Shown here one piece after another: positions 1 to 5,569 of a DNA stretch of 5,773 nucleotides. The notes under the pieces were generated by a model that was not told the DNA's origin, made no database searches, and saw only the letters and a list, made by a program, of their open reading frames with translations. The translations under genes were made by a program, and so were the position numbers. The DNA is from JABSOG01 sp041583135 (GTDB taxonomy: Bacteria; Pseudomonadota; Gammaproteobacteria; Enterobacterales; Alteromonadaceae). Numbering within the stretch: position 1 is the first letter of the stretch; each line of letters opens with the position of its first letter. The stretch is from contig JBFHGJ010000186.1 of assembly GCA_041583135.1 (NCBI GenBank), positions 1 to 5,773 on the forward strand, in the 5' to 3' direction.

Positions 1-132
1 GATAGTTTGCTCACTCAAATAGGTCATTTTGTATTGCCAATTCGGCGGGATGATAGATGGTATCCCAGATGTATAAAGCCAAAACCATCCAAATATCCCA
101 CCAAAAAAAGAAATGCCAGTCAGCTTAACTGA
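1..132 (+). CDS. Partial transposase-like C-terminus (IS4-type tail, 5' end outside window)
   Basis: A frame open from the first base runs 43 codons to a TGA at 130-132. The peptide contains VLPIRRDDRWYPR followed by KPKPSKYPTKKRNASQLN. This very basic tail, with an R-x-YPR-x-x-K-x-K pattern, resembles from memory the C-termini of IS4-family transposases, which often end in a KR-N-A-S-x-L type sequence just before a hairpin. The catalytic DDE core lies outside the window, so neither activity nor completeness can be judged. Its last codons and stop form part of the hairpin at 112-140. No terminal inverted repeat or target duplication could be fixed between 133 and 173. The alternative is a chance open frame, since 43 codons is short. 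The residue pattern is what makes me favour a real gene end. Confidence 0.45.
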   Translation, partial: DSLLTQIGHFVLPIRRDDRWYPRCIKPKPSKYPTKKRNASQLN

Positions 133-140
133 CTGGCATT
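112..140 (-). terminator. Intrinsic terminator of the enoyl-CoA isomerase gene
   Basis: A perfect 12-bp inverted repeat (AATGCCAGTCAG at 112-123, its complement at 129-140) encloses a 5-base loop. Read on the minus strand, the stem is followed at once by a T-rich tract (plus-strand A run at 103-109 and A residues at 111-113). It lies 33 bases past the stop codon of the minus-strand gene, the classic position for a Rho-independent terminator. On the plus strand no T tract directly follows the stem, so it should work mainly leftward. The left arm and the loop also encode the end of the putative transposase frame, so this may be an insertion-sequence hairpin serving a host gene. Confidence 0.8.
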
Positions 141-173
141 AAGCTAAAGCTCCCTTTTTATTTATCAAATAAT

Positions 174-908
174 TTAGCCCACTAGCTGCTTGATGATCCT
201 CTGACAGGTATCGCTATGAAGTAAGCGCTCAAACGCTGCAATTTCCGCATCCATCACCTGCGCGACCTGTTGCTGCTGAGATTTTAGTAACCTTTTGGTT
301 TCACACACTGACTCAAACGGCAGTTTTGCCAACGCTTGGGCCCGAGCCAAAATATAATCATCGATAGGTTGCCCATCGATGACCGCGTTCACAATCCCCC
401 ATTGATGAGCCTTGTGAGCATCGAACTGCTCACCGAACAACAACATTTCGGCCGCCTTATGATAGCCGACGATATTGGGCAGTAAAATACTCGACCCCCC
501 TTCAGGACATAAACCCAGCGCGGCAAAAGGCAGTTGAAACTGAGCAGTTGGCGCGGCATATATCAAATCGCAATGTAGTAGCAACGTCGTGCCGATACCG
601 ACGGCAAATCCGGCAACACCGGCAATGATCGGCTTTTTGAAACTGCGTATGACCTGCAAAAAGTTTACCACCGGATGCTCAGCGTTGAGCTCGCCACTGC
701 TGAGAAAATCTCTTAGGTCGTTCCCGGCGCAAAAGCATTCCGGCCCACCGGAGATCGTCACGACCCTGACCTGGCTATCTTGCTCGGCGCTATGCAACAG
801 CTCACCAAGCTGACGATACATCTCAAGGGTCAAGGCATTTTTCTTATCGACTCGGGTCATCAAAATCGACAACACGCCATCGGATAGGGTTGATTGAATA
901 TGGCTCAT
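174..908 (-). CDS. Enoyl-CoA hydratase/isomerase family protein, probable delta3,delta2-enoyl-CoA isomerase
   Basis: This 244-residue cytoplasmic crotonase-fold protein probably moves the double bond of 3-enoyl-CoA to the 2-trans position, an auxiliary step of unsaturated fatty-acid beta-oxidation. Visible family motifs are the first oxyanion/CoA-binding segment FCAGNDL (59-65) and the second, GFAVGIG to HCD (100-114). Alignment by eye with mitochondrial enoyl-CoA hydratase puts T108 and F128 where the two catalytic glutamates should be, so hydration is unlikely. LGLCPEGGSS (131-140) instead places E136 where yeast Eci1 and human ECI2 carry their single catalytic glutamate. The start is the ATG at 908, preceded by a good AGGTGAG ribosome site; an upstream in-frame GTG at 965 would add 19 residues with no family character. 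The C-terminus is slightly short for the family. The acyl chain preferred cannot be told. Monocistronic, with its own terminator. Confidence 0.85.
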   Translation of the reverse strand: MSHIQSTLSDGVLSILMTRVDKKNALTLEMYRQLGELLHSAEQDSQVRVVTISGGPECFCAGNDLRDFLSSGELNAEHPVVNFLQVIRSFKKPIIAGVAGFAVGIGTTLLLHCDLIYAAPTAQFQLPFAALGLCPEGGSSILLPNIVGYHKAAEMLLFGEQFDAHKAHQWGIVNAVIDGQPIDDYILARAQALAKLPFESVCETKRLLKSQQQQVAQVMDAEIAAFERLLHSDTCQRIIKQLVG

Positions 909-936
909 AAGCTCACCTGTCAATGATTGTTGACGT

Positions 937-965
937 ATCTTAACCGAAGCCGTGACAATTGACAC
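937..965 (-). promoter_or_regulatory. Possible sigma70 promoter for the isomerase gene
   Basis: On the minus strand GTGTCA (plus 960-965) and TAAGAT (plus 937-942) are separated by 17 bases and match the -35 and -10 consensus at 4 of 6 positions each. Transcription would start near 930, giving a leader of about 22 bases. A small inverted repeat, GTCAA (919-923) with TTGAC (930-934), covers the predicted start and could be an operator or leader hairpin. The match is weak. Confidence 0.3.
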
Positions 966-1030
966 CTCTAGGGCATTTCACAACAGCACTTGCGATAATT
1001 CACACTGATGTTTTTTTAGCCAAAATGAGC

Positions 1031-1036
1031 TATAGT
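1031..1036 (+). promoter_or_regulatory. Possible -10 element for the solute-binding protein gene
   Basis: TATAGT matches the sigma70 -10 consensus at 5 of 6 positions and lies about 28 bases before the chosen ATG. No good -35 hexamer sits 16-18 bases upstream, where the sequence is a T-rich run. A start near 1043 would exclude the upstream TTG (959) and ATG (1025) as translation starts. Confidence 0.3.
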
Positions 1037-1063
1037 TCAAGAAACAGCGAAACGGAAACAGCC

Positions 1064-1792
1064 ATGATTAAGATAATAATGACGCTGATACTGATGCTGA
1101 CCACTTTAAACAATTATGCCAACGAAACGTCGGTGGTGCTCATCACCACTGAGCACTGGCCACCAAACAATTACCTTGATGCACAAGGGCAGATCAGCGG
1201 AAAAGCGACAAGCGTCGTCAAACAGCTGTTTGCTCAGGCAGACGTTGCATACAAAATCGAGCTGTTGCCGTGGGCAAGAGCCTACCACCTAACCCTCAAC
1301 AAACCCAATGCGGCCATTTACTCGATATTACGTTCAAAAGAACGTGAAAGCCTGTTTCAATGGGTTTGTCCGATTATTGCGCCGACTAAGATTTATTTTT
1401 ATCGCCTAAAAGCCCGTAGTGACATTAAACTGACCGGTATAAACGATGTGAAAAACTACCTTATCAGCGTCAGCCGCAACGAGTTCGACCACCAATATCT
1501 GATGACCAAAGGGTTTATCGAAGAAAAAGACTTTTATGTCAGTTTTGATGATCGCACCTTAATCAAAAAGCTATTTAATAAGCGCACCGAGCTGATTATC
1601 GCCACTGAAGACGCCATACGCCACAATACCCGTGCTCTGGGCTTTGATCCAAATGAAATAACCCAAGCAATGGAGATAGCAGACAGCGGCGTTCGTGAGA
1701 TCTGCCTCGCCTTTAGCCTATCGACCCCGACAACCACCGTCGATAGAATAAGACAGGCATTGCTTGAACTTAATCGTAACAACCTCAATTAA
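1064..1792 (+). CDS. Periplasmic solute-binding protein, family 3-like (orphan)
   Basis: This 242-residue protein begins with a short Lys start and a hydrophobic stretch (IIMTLILMLTTL, 4-15) that reads as a signal peptide, with likely cleavage after NYA (19). The mature part has the pattern of the amino-acid-type (family 3) binding-protein fold: TTEHWPPNNY (28-37), LLPWARAY (67-74), a PN-A-x-Y-S-I-L-R-x-x-x-RE block (81-95) and FQWVCPI (98-104). Many gammaproteobacteria carry such small proteins without an adjacent permease, and none is present here, so the ligand and even a transport role are open; a sensory role is possible. C102 and C214 are the only cysteines and could form a disulfide. 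The ATG at 1064 is chosen because it starts the signal peptide and follows a weak GGAA. In-frame TTG (959) and ATG (1025) starts would bury that signal. Confidence 0.75.
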   Translation: MIKIIMTLILMLTTLNNYANETSVVLITTEHWPPNNYLDAQGQISGKATSVVKQLFAQADVAYKIELLPWARAYHLTLNKPNAAIYSILRSKERESLFQWVCPIIAPTKIYFYRLKARSDIKLTGINDVKNYLISVSRNEFDHQYLMTKGFIEEKDFYVSFDDRTLIKKLFNKRTELIIATEDAIRHNTRALGFDPNEITQAMEIADSGVREICLAFSLSTPTTTVDRIRQALLELNRNNLN

Positions 1793-1866
1793 CAAAGCGC
1801 TTGAGTTTCGTGTGGTTTAACGCAACAATGAGTGTCTACGGCGCCGTCACACCGAGGCGTATTTGG

Positions 1867-1872
1867 TATAAA
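1867..1872 (+). promoter_or_regulatory. Possible -10 element for the TPR/small-protein unit
   Basis: TATAAA lies 34 bases before the start codon, giving a leader of about 28 bases. The -35 position at 17 bases' spacing (CCGTCA, 1844-1849) matches only half the consensus. A 10-bp palindrome, ACGGCGCCGT (1838-1847), overlaps that -35 region and could be an operator, though it could also be chance. No terminator is evident between 1792 and this site, so readthrough from the upstream gene is possible. Confidence 0.35.
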
Positions 1873-1906
1873 TGGAACACAGTGAAATAAGCGAAGGTAA
1901 CCGACA

Positions 1907-2530
1907 ATGAATTTTGACAGTATCGAGCAGGCACGCAGTAGTGCCATCGCCGCCATGCAAAGCAAAGGCGCAACCGAACCTTTAACCATCCTCACCCCTG
2001 CCCTAGCGCAATTTCCTCAAGATGGTCTATTGTTATTTTTACATGCCTCAGAGCTGGCCGAGCTTGGCCAATACGAGCAAGCCCTTGAGCAGTTCGCCCA
2101 ATCGATTTTCAACGAACCGACACTGCATATTGCCCGTTTTCAATTGTCATTGTTGGCCGCAACACTAGAGCGCTTTGATTTGCTCGAACAACACTTGCCC
2201 GTGTTGATGGAGCTTGGTGAATCCCACTACCTCGGTCTGTTTGCCAATGCGCTGGCAGCGGTATTTGCCGGTGAACTAGAACGGGCTGCCAGTTTGCTCC
2301 AAGCCGGAATAGCGAGCAATCAAGAAAACCCTGCCCTAAATCATGACATGCAGCAAATGCTCGGCCGCATTAGTGTAGAGCACTCCGCTACGACACAGCA
2401 GGCCTCAACCCAAGCCCCTACCAGCGCTGACGCTGAAAATAGCCCAAGCGACAAACCGCAACAAGAGCCTGAATCGCTCTCAACGCTCAGTGGTTCGGTG
2501 TTACTCGATATTTATAAAAACACCCACTGA
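1907..2530 (+). CDS. Tetratricopeptide-repeat protein of unknown function
   Basis: This 207-residue protein has no signal peptide or membrane segment, so it is probably cytoplasmic. Helix pairs of TPR style are visible: residues 41-71 (A-x-E-L-A-E-L-G-Q-Y-E-Q-A-L-E-Q-F with NEP at the turn), a more degenerate pair at about 74-104, and 108-141 (FANALAAVFAGELERAASLL then NQENP). TPR arrays bind other proteins, so a scaffold or chaperone role is likely. Residues 155-192 are a Ser/Thr/Gln/Pro-rich, probably disordered linker. It ends in a short hydrophobic block, GSVLLDIYKN (196-205), which looks like a peptide-docking motif. The start is supported by GAAGGTAA about 8 bases upstream of the ATG. 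It sits two bases before the next gene, suggesting the two products work together. I do not recognise a named family. Confidence 0.75.
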   Translation: MNFDSIEQARSSAIAAMQSKGATEPLTILTPALAQFPQDGLLLFLHASELAELGQYEQALEQFAQSIFNEPTLHIARFQLSLLAATLERFDLLEQHLPVLMELGESHYLGLFANALAAVFAGELERAASLLQAGIASNQENPALNHDMQQMLGRISVEHSATTQQASTQAPTSADAENSPSDKPQQEPESLSTLSGSVLLDIYKNTH

Positions 2531-2532
2531 TC

Positions 2533-2862
2533 ATGGTCGATAAGCTCAATCGCACCGAGGCCGTTAGCGCGGCCAACATCAGCCGCTACAAGAAACCTCA
2601 GCGGCCGGAAAAAAACCAGATACCAAAAGTCAGTCAATCACTGGTCAATGAGATCATCAATGAACTCAGAGCCGACAAAGACGACATCACGCCACAAACG
2701 GTGCAACATAAAGTTATTGTTAAAGCCTTGATGAACAACTTCGGCTACGCCGCCACCACAGAGCCGAAATTCAAAAAGCTCTATGAACACATCAACCGCC
2801 AGTTCAGCAAAGACGAACAAGTACAAGCCTTAATCGTCAAAGCCATCGAGCGCTACGGCTAG
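2533..2862 (+). CDS. Small basic protein of unknown function, coupled to the TPR gene
   Basis: This 109-residue protein is lysine-rich and has no signal peptide or membrane segment. Residues 1-32 look flexible and basic (RYKKPQRPEKNQ at 18-29). Residues 33-109 look helical, with an L-V-N-E-I-I-N-E-L-R stretch (37-46) and amphipathic segments at 58-70 and 78-107. The ATG starts two bases after the TGA of the TPR gene and has no clear ribosome site of its own, so it is probably translated by reinitiation after the TPR gene, hence as one functional unit. Codon usage looks like its neighbours'. I know no family for it. A partner bound by the TPR protein, or a nucleic-acid-binding protein given the charge, are guesses. 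Confidence 0.65.
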   Translation: MVDKLNRTEAVSAANISRYKKPQRPEKNQIPKVSQSLVNEIINELRADKDDITPQTVQHKVIVKALMNNFGYAATTEPKFKKLYEHINRQFSKDEQVQALIVKAIERYG

Positions 2863-2866
2863 CGCT
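2849..2866 (+). repeat. GC-rich hairpin over the stop codon of the small-protein gene
   Basis: AGCGCTA (2849-2855) and TAGCGCT (2860-2866) form a perfect 7-bp stem with a CGGC loop, and the TAG stop lies in the right arm. No T tract follows, so this is not a standard intrinsic terminator. It may protect the mRNA end or cause pausing, or be fortuitous. Confidence 0.5.
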
Positions 2867-2877
2867 ACAAAATGACA

Positions 2878-2906
2878 TTGACTAAGCCACGCAATGCCGC
2901 CATAAT
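2878..2906 (+). promoter_or_regulatory. Sigma70-type promoter of the ABC exporter gene
   Basis: TTGACT (2878-2883) and CATAAT (2901-2906) are separated by exactly 17 bases and match the consensus at 10 of 12 positions. Transcription would begin near 2913, giving a leader of about 27 bases before the ATG at 2940. It is the best core promoter in the window and indicates that the exporter is expressed independently of the upstream pair. No operator-like dyad overlaps it. Confidence 0.6.
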
Positions 2907-2939
2907 CGCGCGCCGCAAATTGACCGAGATATTGTAACG

Positions 2940-4697
2940 ATGGAAAAAACCAGCGATTTTAAAAAGCTATTGGCGCTTTTGTCTTATGCCAAGCCCTCCA
3001 AAAAGCTCATCACCGTCTTAACCCTATTGTCGCTTATCGGCGTGATCAGTAACCTCGGTTTTCCGATACTGACTCAGCAGTTTATCGACAGTTTTGGCAG
3101 TGGTAAAACGCTGCCGCTGTTACCCATCGTATTATTGGTCTTGATACTCACACTCGGCGCCATATCACAAGGCGTGAGCGCCTATTTGGTCGGCAAGCTC
3201 GGCAACAACATGCTGGTTAACCTAAGAAGCAAATTGTTAAATACCGTGTTGTATTTGCCGGTAAAGTTTTTTGACAACAATCCTTCGGCCGAACCGGCCA
3301 GCCGCATCATCAACGACACCGAAGTGGTCAATAAAATCGTTTCTATTCACTTGGTTCCGTTGATATCCGGCGTAGTGACTTTACTGGCCAGTGTTGTTGT
3401 CTTATGGGTGCTCGACTGGCAATTGACCGCCGTGCTTTTCAGCACGCTGCTAATTACTTTTGCCGTGGTGGTGCCGGTCACCACAAAACTGATAAAACTC
3501 ACCAAAGCCATTCAAACCAAAGAAGCCTTGTTTTTAAGTTTTATCGTCGAACGCTTAAGTCTGCTTCGTTTGGTAAAAGCCTACACTGGCGAGCGCCAAT
3601 GCCTTGAAGATGCCGATAAGCAACTACAAGCCCTGTATGCCGCCAAGCAGAACGAAGTGCGCATATCGGCTTATATGGCGCCCGTTGCCGGTATGACCAT
3701 CGTCGTCACCCTAGTCATTATTTTGGGATTTGGCGCCTCTAGGGTCAATCAAGGGCTGATCAGCATCGGTACCCTGATAGGCTTTATCATGTATTTGTTC
3801 AATATCATCATGCCGCTGATCCAAATCATTGGCTTTAGCGCCGAACTCAATAAAGCGCTAGGCGCCTCACATCGCCTAAACGAATTACTCAATAGTCAAA
3901 GTGAACAACCGAGCGAGTTGGCAGCGGCGCGTTTGCCAAGCAGCCAGATCCGTTTTGACCACGTGAACTTTGGCTATGAGAGTGACACCCCGATATTAAA
4001 AGAACTTAGCTTCGAGGTCGCAGAGCACCAAACGGTGGCCTTTGTCGGTAAGACAGGTTCGGGTAAATCCACCATTTTTTCGCTGCTACTGCGCTTTTAT
4101 GAACGTGACAGTGGCACCATTACCATCGGCGATACCGCGATAGACACCCTCCCTTTAAAGCAACTACGCAAGCAATTTAGCTATATTGCCCAAGATAGCT
4201 TGCTACTGGCCGGGACCATAGCGCAAAACCTCACCTTTGGATTGGAAAACCAGCCCGAAGAAACCGAGTTATGGCAAGTGCTTGAACAAGCAGAACTAAA
4301 AAGCTTTGTACAGGCGTTAAAAGACGGTTTACAAACCGAGGTTGGCGAGCGCGGTATCAAACTTTCCGGCGGTCAAAAGCAACGACTGGCCATCGCCCGG
4401 GCCATGCTCAATGACAATCCGATATTGTTATGTGATGAAGCGACCTCGGCGCTCGATGCGACCACCGAATATAAAATACAGACTGCGATGGACAAACTAC
4501 GCACTAACAAAACCGTGCTTATTGCGGCCCATCGCCTATCGACAGTGGTTGATGCCGACAACATCATCGTTGTCGATGATGGCCACATTGTTGCCCAGGG
4601 CAACCATCAACAACTATTGGCAGCAAACGATTTCTATCGCGAATTGGTTGAGCACCAACTCAGAGGGTTTAATACTAACCCTGCACAAACGGATTAG
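2940..4697 (+). CDS. ABC-type half-exporter, fused membrane and ATPase domains (MsbA/LmrA/BmrA-like)
   Basis: This 585-residue inner-membrane protein should dimerise and use ATP to move a hydrophobic substrate (drug, lipid or peptide) out of the cytoplasm. Six membrane segments lie near 22-45, 58-82, 138-158, 160-182, 247-268 and 273-297. The ATPase domain (about 337-575) is complete: aromatic A-loop Y346, Walker A GKTGSGKST (370-378), Q-loop Q418, signature LSGGQ (475-479), Walker B ILLCDE with catalytic E500, D-loop SALD (503-506) and switch H531. Nothing is degenerate, so it should be active as a homodimer. Length is typical for the family. There is no N-terminal peptidase domain, and no membrane-fusion or peptide-precursor gene adjoins it, so a bacteriocin exporter is less likely than a multidrug or lipid type. 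The substrate cannot be read from sequence. The ribosome site is weak (GAG, 13 bases before the ATG). The 3' end overlaps the convergent gloC-like gene. Confidence 0.92.
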   Translation: MEKTSDFKKLLALLSYAKPSKKLITVLTLLSLIGVISNLGFPILTQQFIDSFGSGKTLPLLPIVLLVLILTLGAISQGVSAYLVGKLGNNMLVNLRSKLLNTVLYLPVKFFDNNPSAEPASRIINDTEVVNKIVSIHLVPLISGVVTLLASVVVLWVLDWQLTAVLFSTLLITFAVVVPVTTKLIKLTKAIQTKEALFLSFIVERLSLLRLVKAYTGERQCLEDADKQLQALYAAKQNEVRISAYMAPVAGMTIVVTLVIILGFGASRVNQGLISIGTLIGFIMYLFNIIMPLIQIIGFSAELNKALGASHRLNELLNSQSEQPSELAAARLPSSQIRFDHVNFGYESDTPILKELSFEVAEHQTVAFVGKTGSGKSTIFSLLLRFYERDSGTITIGDTAIDTLPLKQLRKQFSYIAQDSLLLAGTIAQNLTFGLENQPEETELWQVLEQAELKSFVQALKDGLQTEVGERGIKLSGGQKQRLAIARAMLNDNPILLCDEATSALDATTEYKIQTAMDKLRTNKTVLIAAHRLSTVVDADNIIVVDDGHIVAQGNHQQLLAANDFYRELVEHQLRGFNTNPAQTD

Positions 4698-5310
4698 ATT
4701 GGCGCTCTTGGCCAAAAGTGCTCATTGGCCCATGGCCGGGAATAAAGCGCACGTCATCCCCTAGTGGAAAGAGCGTTTCGCGAATAGATTGAACCAAAGT
4801 CCCATGGTCGCCCCGAGGAAAGTCGGTGCGGCCAATGGAGCCATGAAACAACACATCGCCTACTTGGGCAAGCTTAGAGATAGGGTCAAAAAACACAATA
4901 TGTCCCGGCGTATGCCCCGGACAGTGATAAACCGATAGCTCGACATTGCCAAAACTGACCTTATCGCCTTGCACCAAATAGCGTGTCGGCTCAAACACCG
5001 AGCCTTCAGCAAAGCCAAACATCTGCATTTGTTGAGGAATGGCGTCTATCCAAAACTTATCATCGATATGAGGGCCTTCTACCGGCACATCATGAAATGC
5101 CGCCAATGCTTTGGTCGCGCCTGCGTGATCTAAATGCCCGTGAGTCACCAACACCTTAGCCAAAGTGACCCCTTGGCTGGCAATTTCCTGATTGATTTTA
5201 TCCAGATCGCCACCTGGGTCTACCACGGCACCTTGCATAGTTTCATCGCACCAAAACAGTGTACAATTTTGCTGAAACGGTGTAACGACAATGATTTTAA
5301 ACTGCAACAT
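4675..5310 (-). CDS. gloC: Metallo-beta-lactamase-fold hydrolase, GloC/YcbL type (type II glyoxalase)
   Basis: This 211-residue cytoplasmic enzyme should hydrolyse S-lactoylglutathione to D-lactate and glutathione, finishing methylglyoxal detoxification. Metal ligands are all present: THGHLDH (56-62; H57, H59, D61, H62), H133 in PGHTPGH (131-137), D152 in GDVLF, and H193 in PGHGP (191-195). FPRGDH (164-169) and the closing ERQSNPFVQ match E. coli YcbL almost segment by segment, as I recall that protein. The tail stops right after NPFVQG, some five residues sooner than E. coli. The ATG at 5310 aligns best with the YcbL N-terminus. A TTG two codons upstream (5316) is the alternative and sits closer to the weak TAAGCGA ribosome site, so the start is uncertain by two residues. 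The gene is single, faces the ABC exporter gene and shares 23 bp with its 3' end. Confidence 0.9.
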   Translation of the reverse strand: MLQFKIIVVTPFQQNCTLFWCDETMQGAVVDPGGDLDKINQEIASQGVTLAKVLVTHGHLDHAGATKALAAFHDVPVEGPHIDDKFWIDAIPQQMQMFGFAEGSVFEPTRYLVQGDKVSFGNVELSVYHCPGHTPGHIVFFDPISKLAQVGDVLFHGSIGRTDFPRGDHGTLVQSIRETLFPLGDDVRFIPGHGPMSTFGQERQSNPFVQG

Positions 5311-5342
5311 ATTCAATTATTCGCTTAGGCAAAAGTGCGGGC

Positions 5343-5372
5343 ATAATAGCCCTTTCACCAGAATTTTGCCAG
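5343..5372 (-). promoter_or_regulatory. Probable promoter of the gloC-like gene
   Basis: On the minus strand TATTAT (plus 5343-5348) matches the -10 consensus at 5 of 6 positions, and CTGGCA (plus 5367-5372) matches -35 at 4 of 6, with an 18-base spacer. Transcription would start near 5336, giving a leader of about 25 bases. The -10 is bracketed by GGGC (5339-5342) and GCCC (5349-5352), and a wider dyad GGCAAAA (5328-5334) with TTTTGCC (5364-5370) encloses the site. Confidence 0.45.
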
Positions 5373-5427
5373 CCTCACAAAACCCATATCAGGTACTTAC
5401 AATAAAAATTTGCCACTAATACACCCA

Positions 5428-5451
5428 TTTTTGTGACCCAGTTCACAAAAA
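5428..5451. promoter_or_regulatory. CRP-type binding site
   Basis: TTTTTGTGA (5428-5436) and TCACAAAAA (5443-5451) are perfect 9-base complements around a 6-base centre. The core TGTGA-N6-TCACA is exactly the E. coli CRP consensus arrangement. The centre (5439.5) lies 71.5 bases upstream of a start predicted near 5511, a spacing usual for class I activation, so cAMP-CRP probably activates the exported-protein gene to the right. It is about 103 bases from the predicted start of the gloC-like gene, so an effect there is less likely. The dyad does not fit FNR (TTGAT-N4-ATCAA). Confidence 0.7.
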
Positions 5452-5498
5452 TACAAATGGACAAAAACCGCCATACCTAAAATTGTTCCCATGCGTGC

Positions 5499-5504
5499 CA
5501 TAAT
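5499..5504 (+). promoter_or_regulatory. Possible -10 element for the exported-protein gene
   Basis: CATAAT matches the -10 consensus at 5 of 6 positions, and no fair -35 hexamer lies 16-18 bases upstream, as expected of an activator-dependent promoter. The predicted start near 5511 leaves a leader of about 59 bases. It lies inside the 11-bp palindrome GCCAT-A-ATGGC (5497-5507). A second candidate -10, TAAAAT (5478-5483), cannot be excluded. Confidence 0.35.
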
Positions 5505-5569
5505 GGCGCCGGATTTTACGCCAGTAGGCAGTCGGTGTAGTCCAACGACAAAAGACAAGGAATATAGCA

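Noticed and set aside
909..965. Extended N-terminus of the isomerase from a GTG at 965
   Set aside because: The extra 19 residues lack family character, and the ATG at 908 has a strong AGGTGAG site directly upstream. The extension also runs through the likely promoter.
959..1063. Extended N-terminus of the solute-binding protein from a TTG at 959 or ATG at 1025
   Set aside because: Neither has a ribosome site, and either would place a polar stretch before an obvious signal peptide starting at 1064.
1064..4697. Solute-binding protein and ABC protein as one transport system
   Set aside because: The ABC protein has the six-helix exporter architecture fused to its ATPase, which does not use a periplasmic binding protein. 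The genes are also separated by two others and a strong promoter.
4342..4764. 140-codon frame on the plus strand overlapping the exporter's ATPase domain
   Set aside because: It lies out of frame over the conserved signature and Walker B region, has no start signal, and its translation shows no protein-like pattern.
5428..5451. The perfect dyad as a terminator or an FNR site
   Set aside because: The arms are A/T-rich at the base of the stem and no gene ends nearby. The half-sites are TGTGA/TCACA with 6-base spacing, not the FNR TTGAT/ATCAA with 4.
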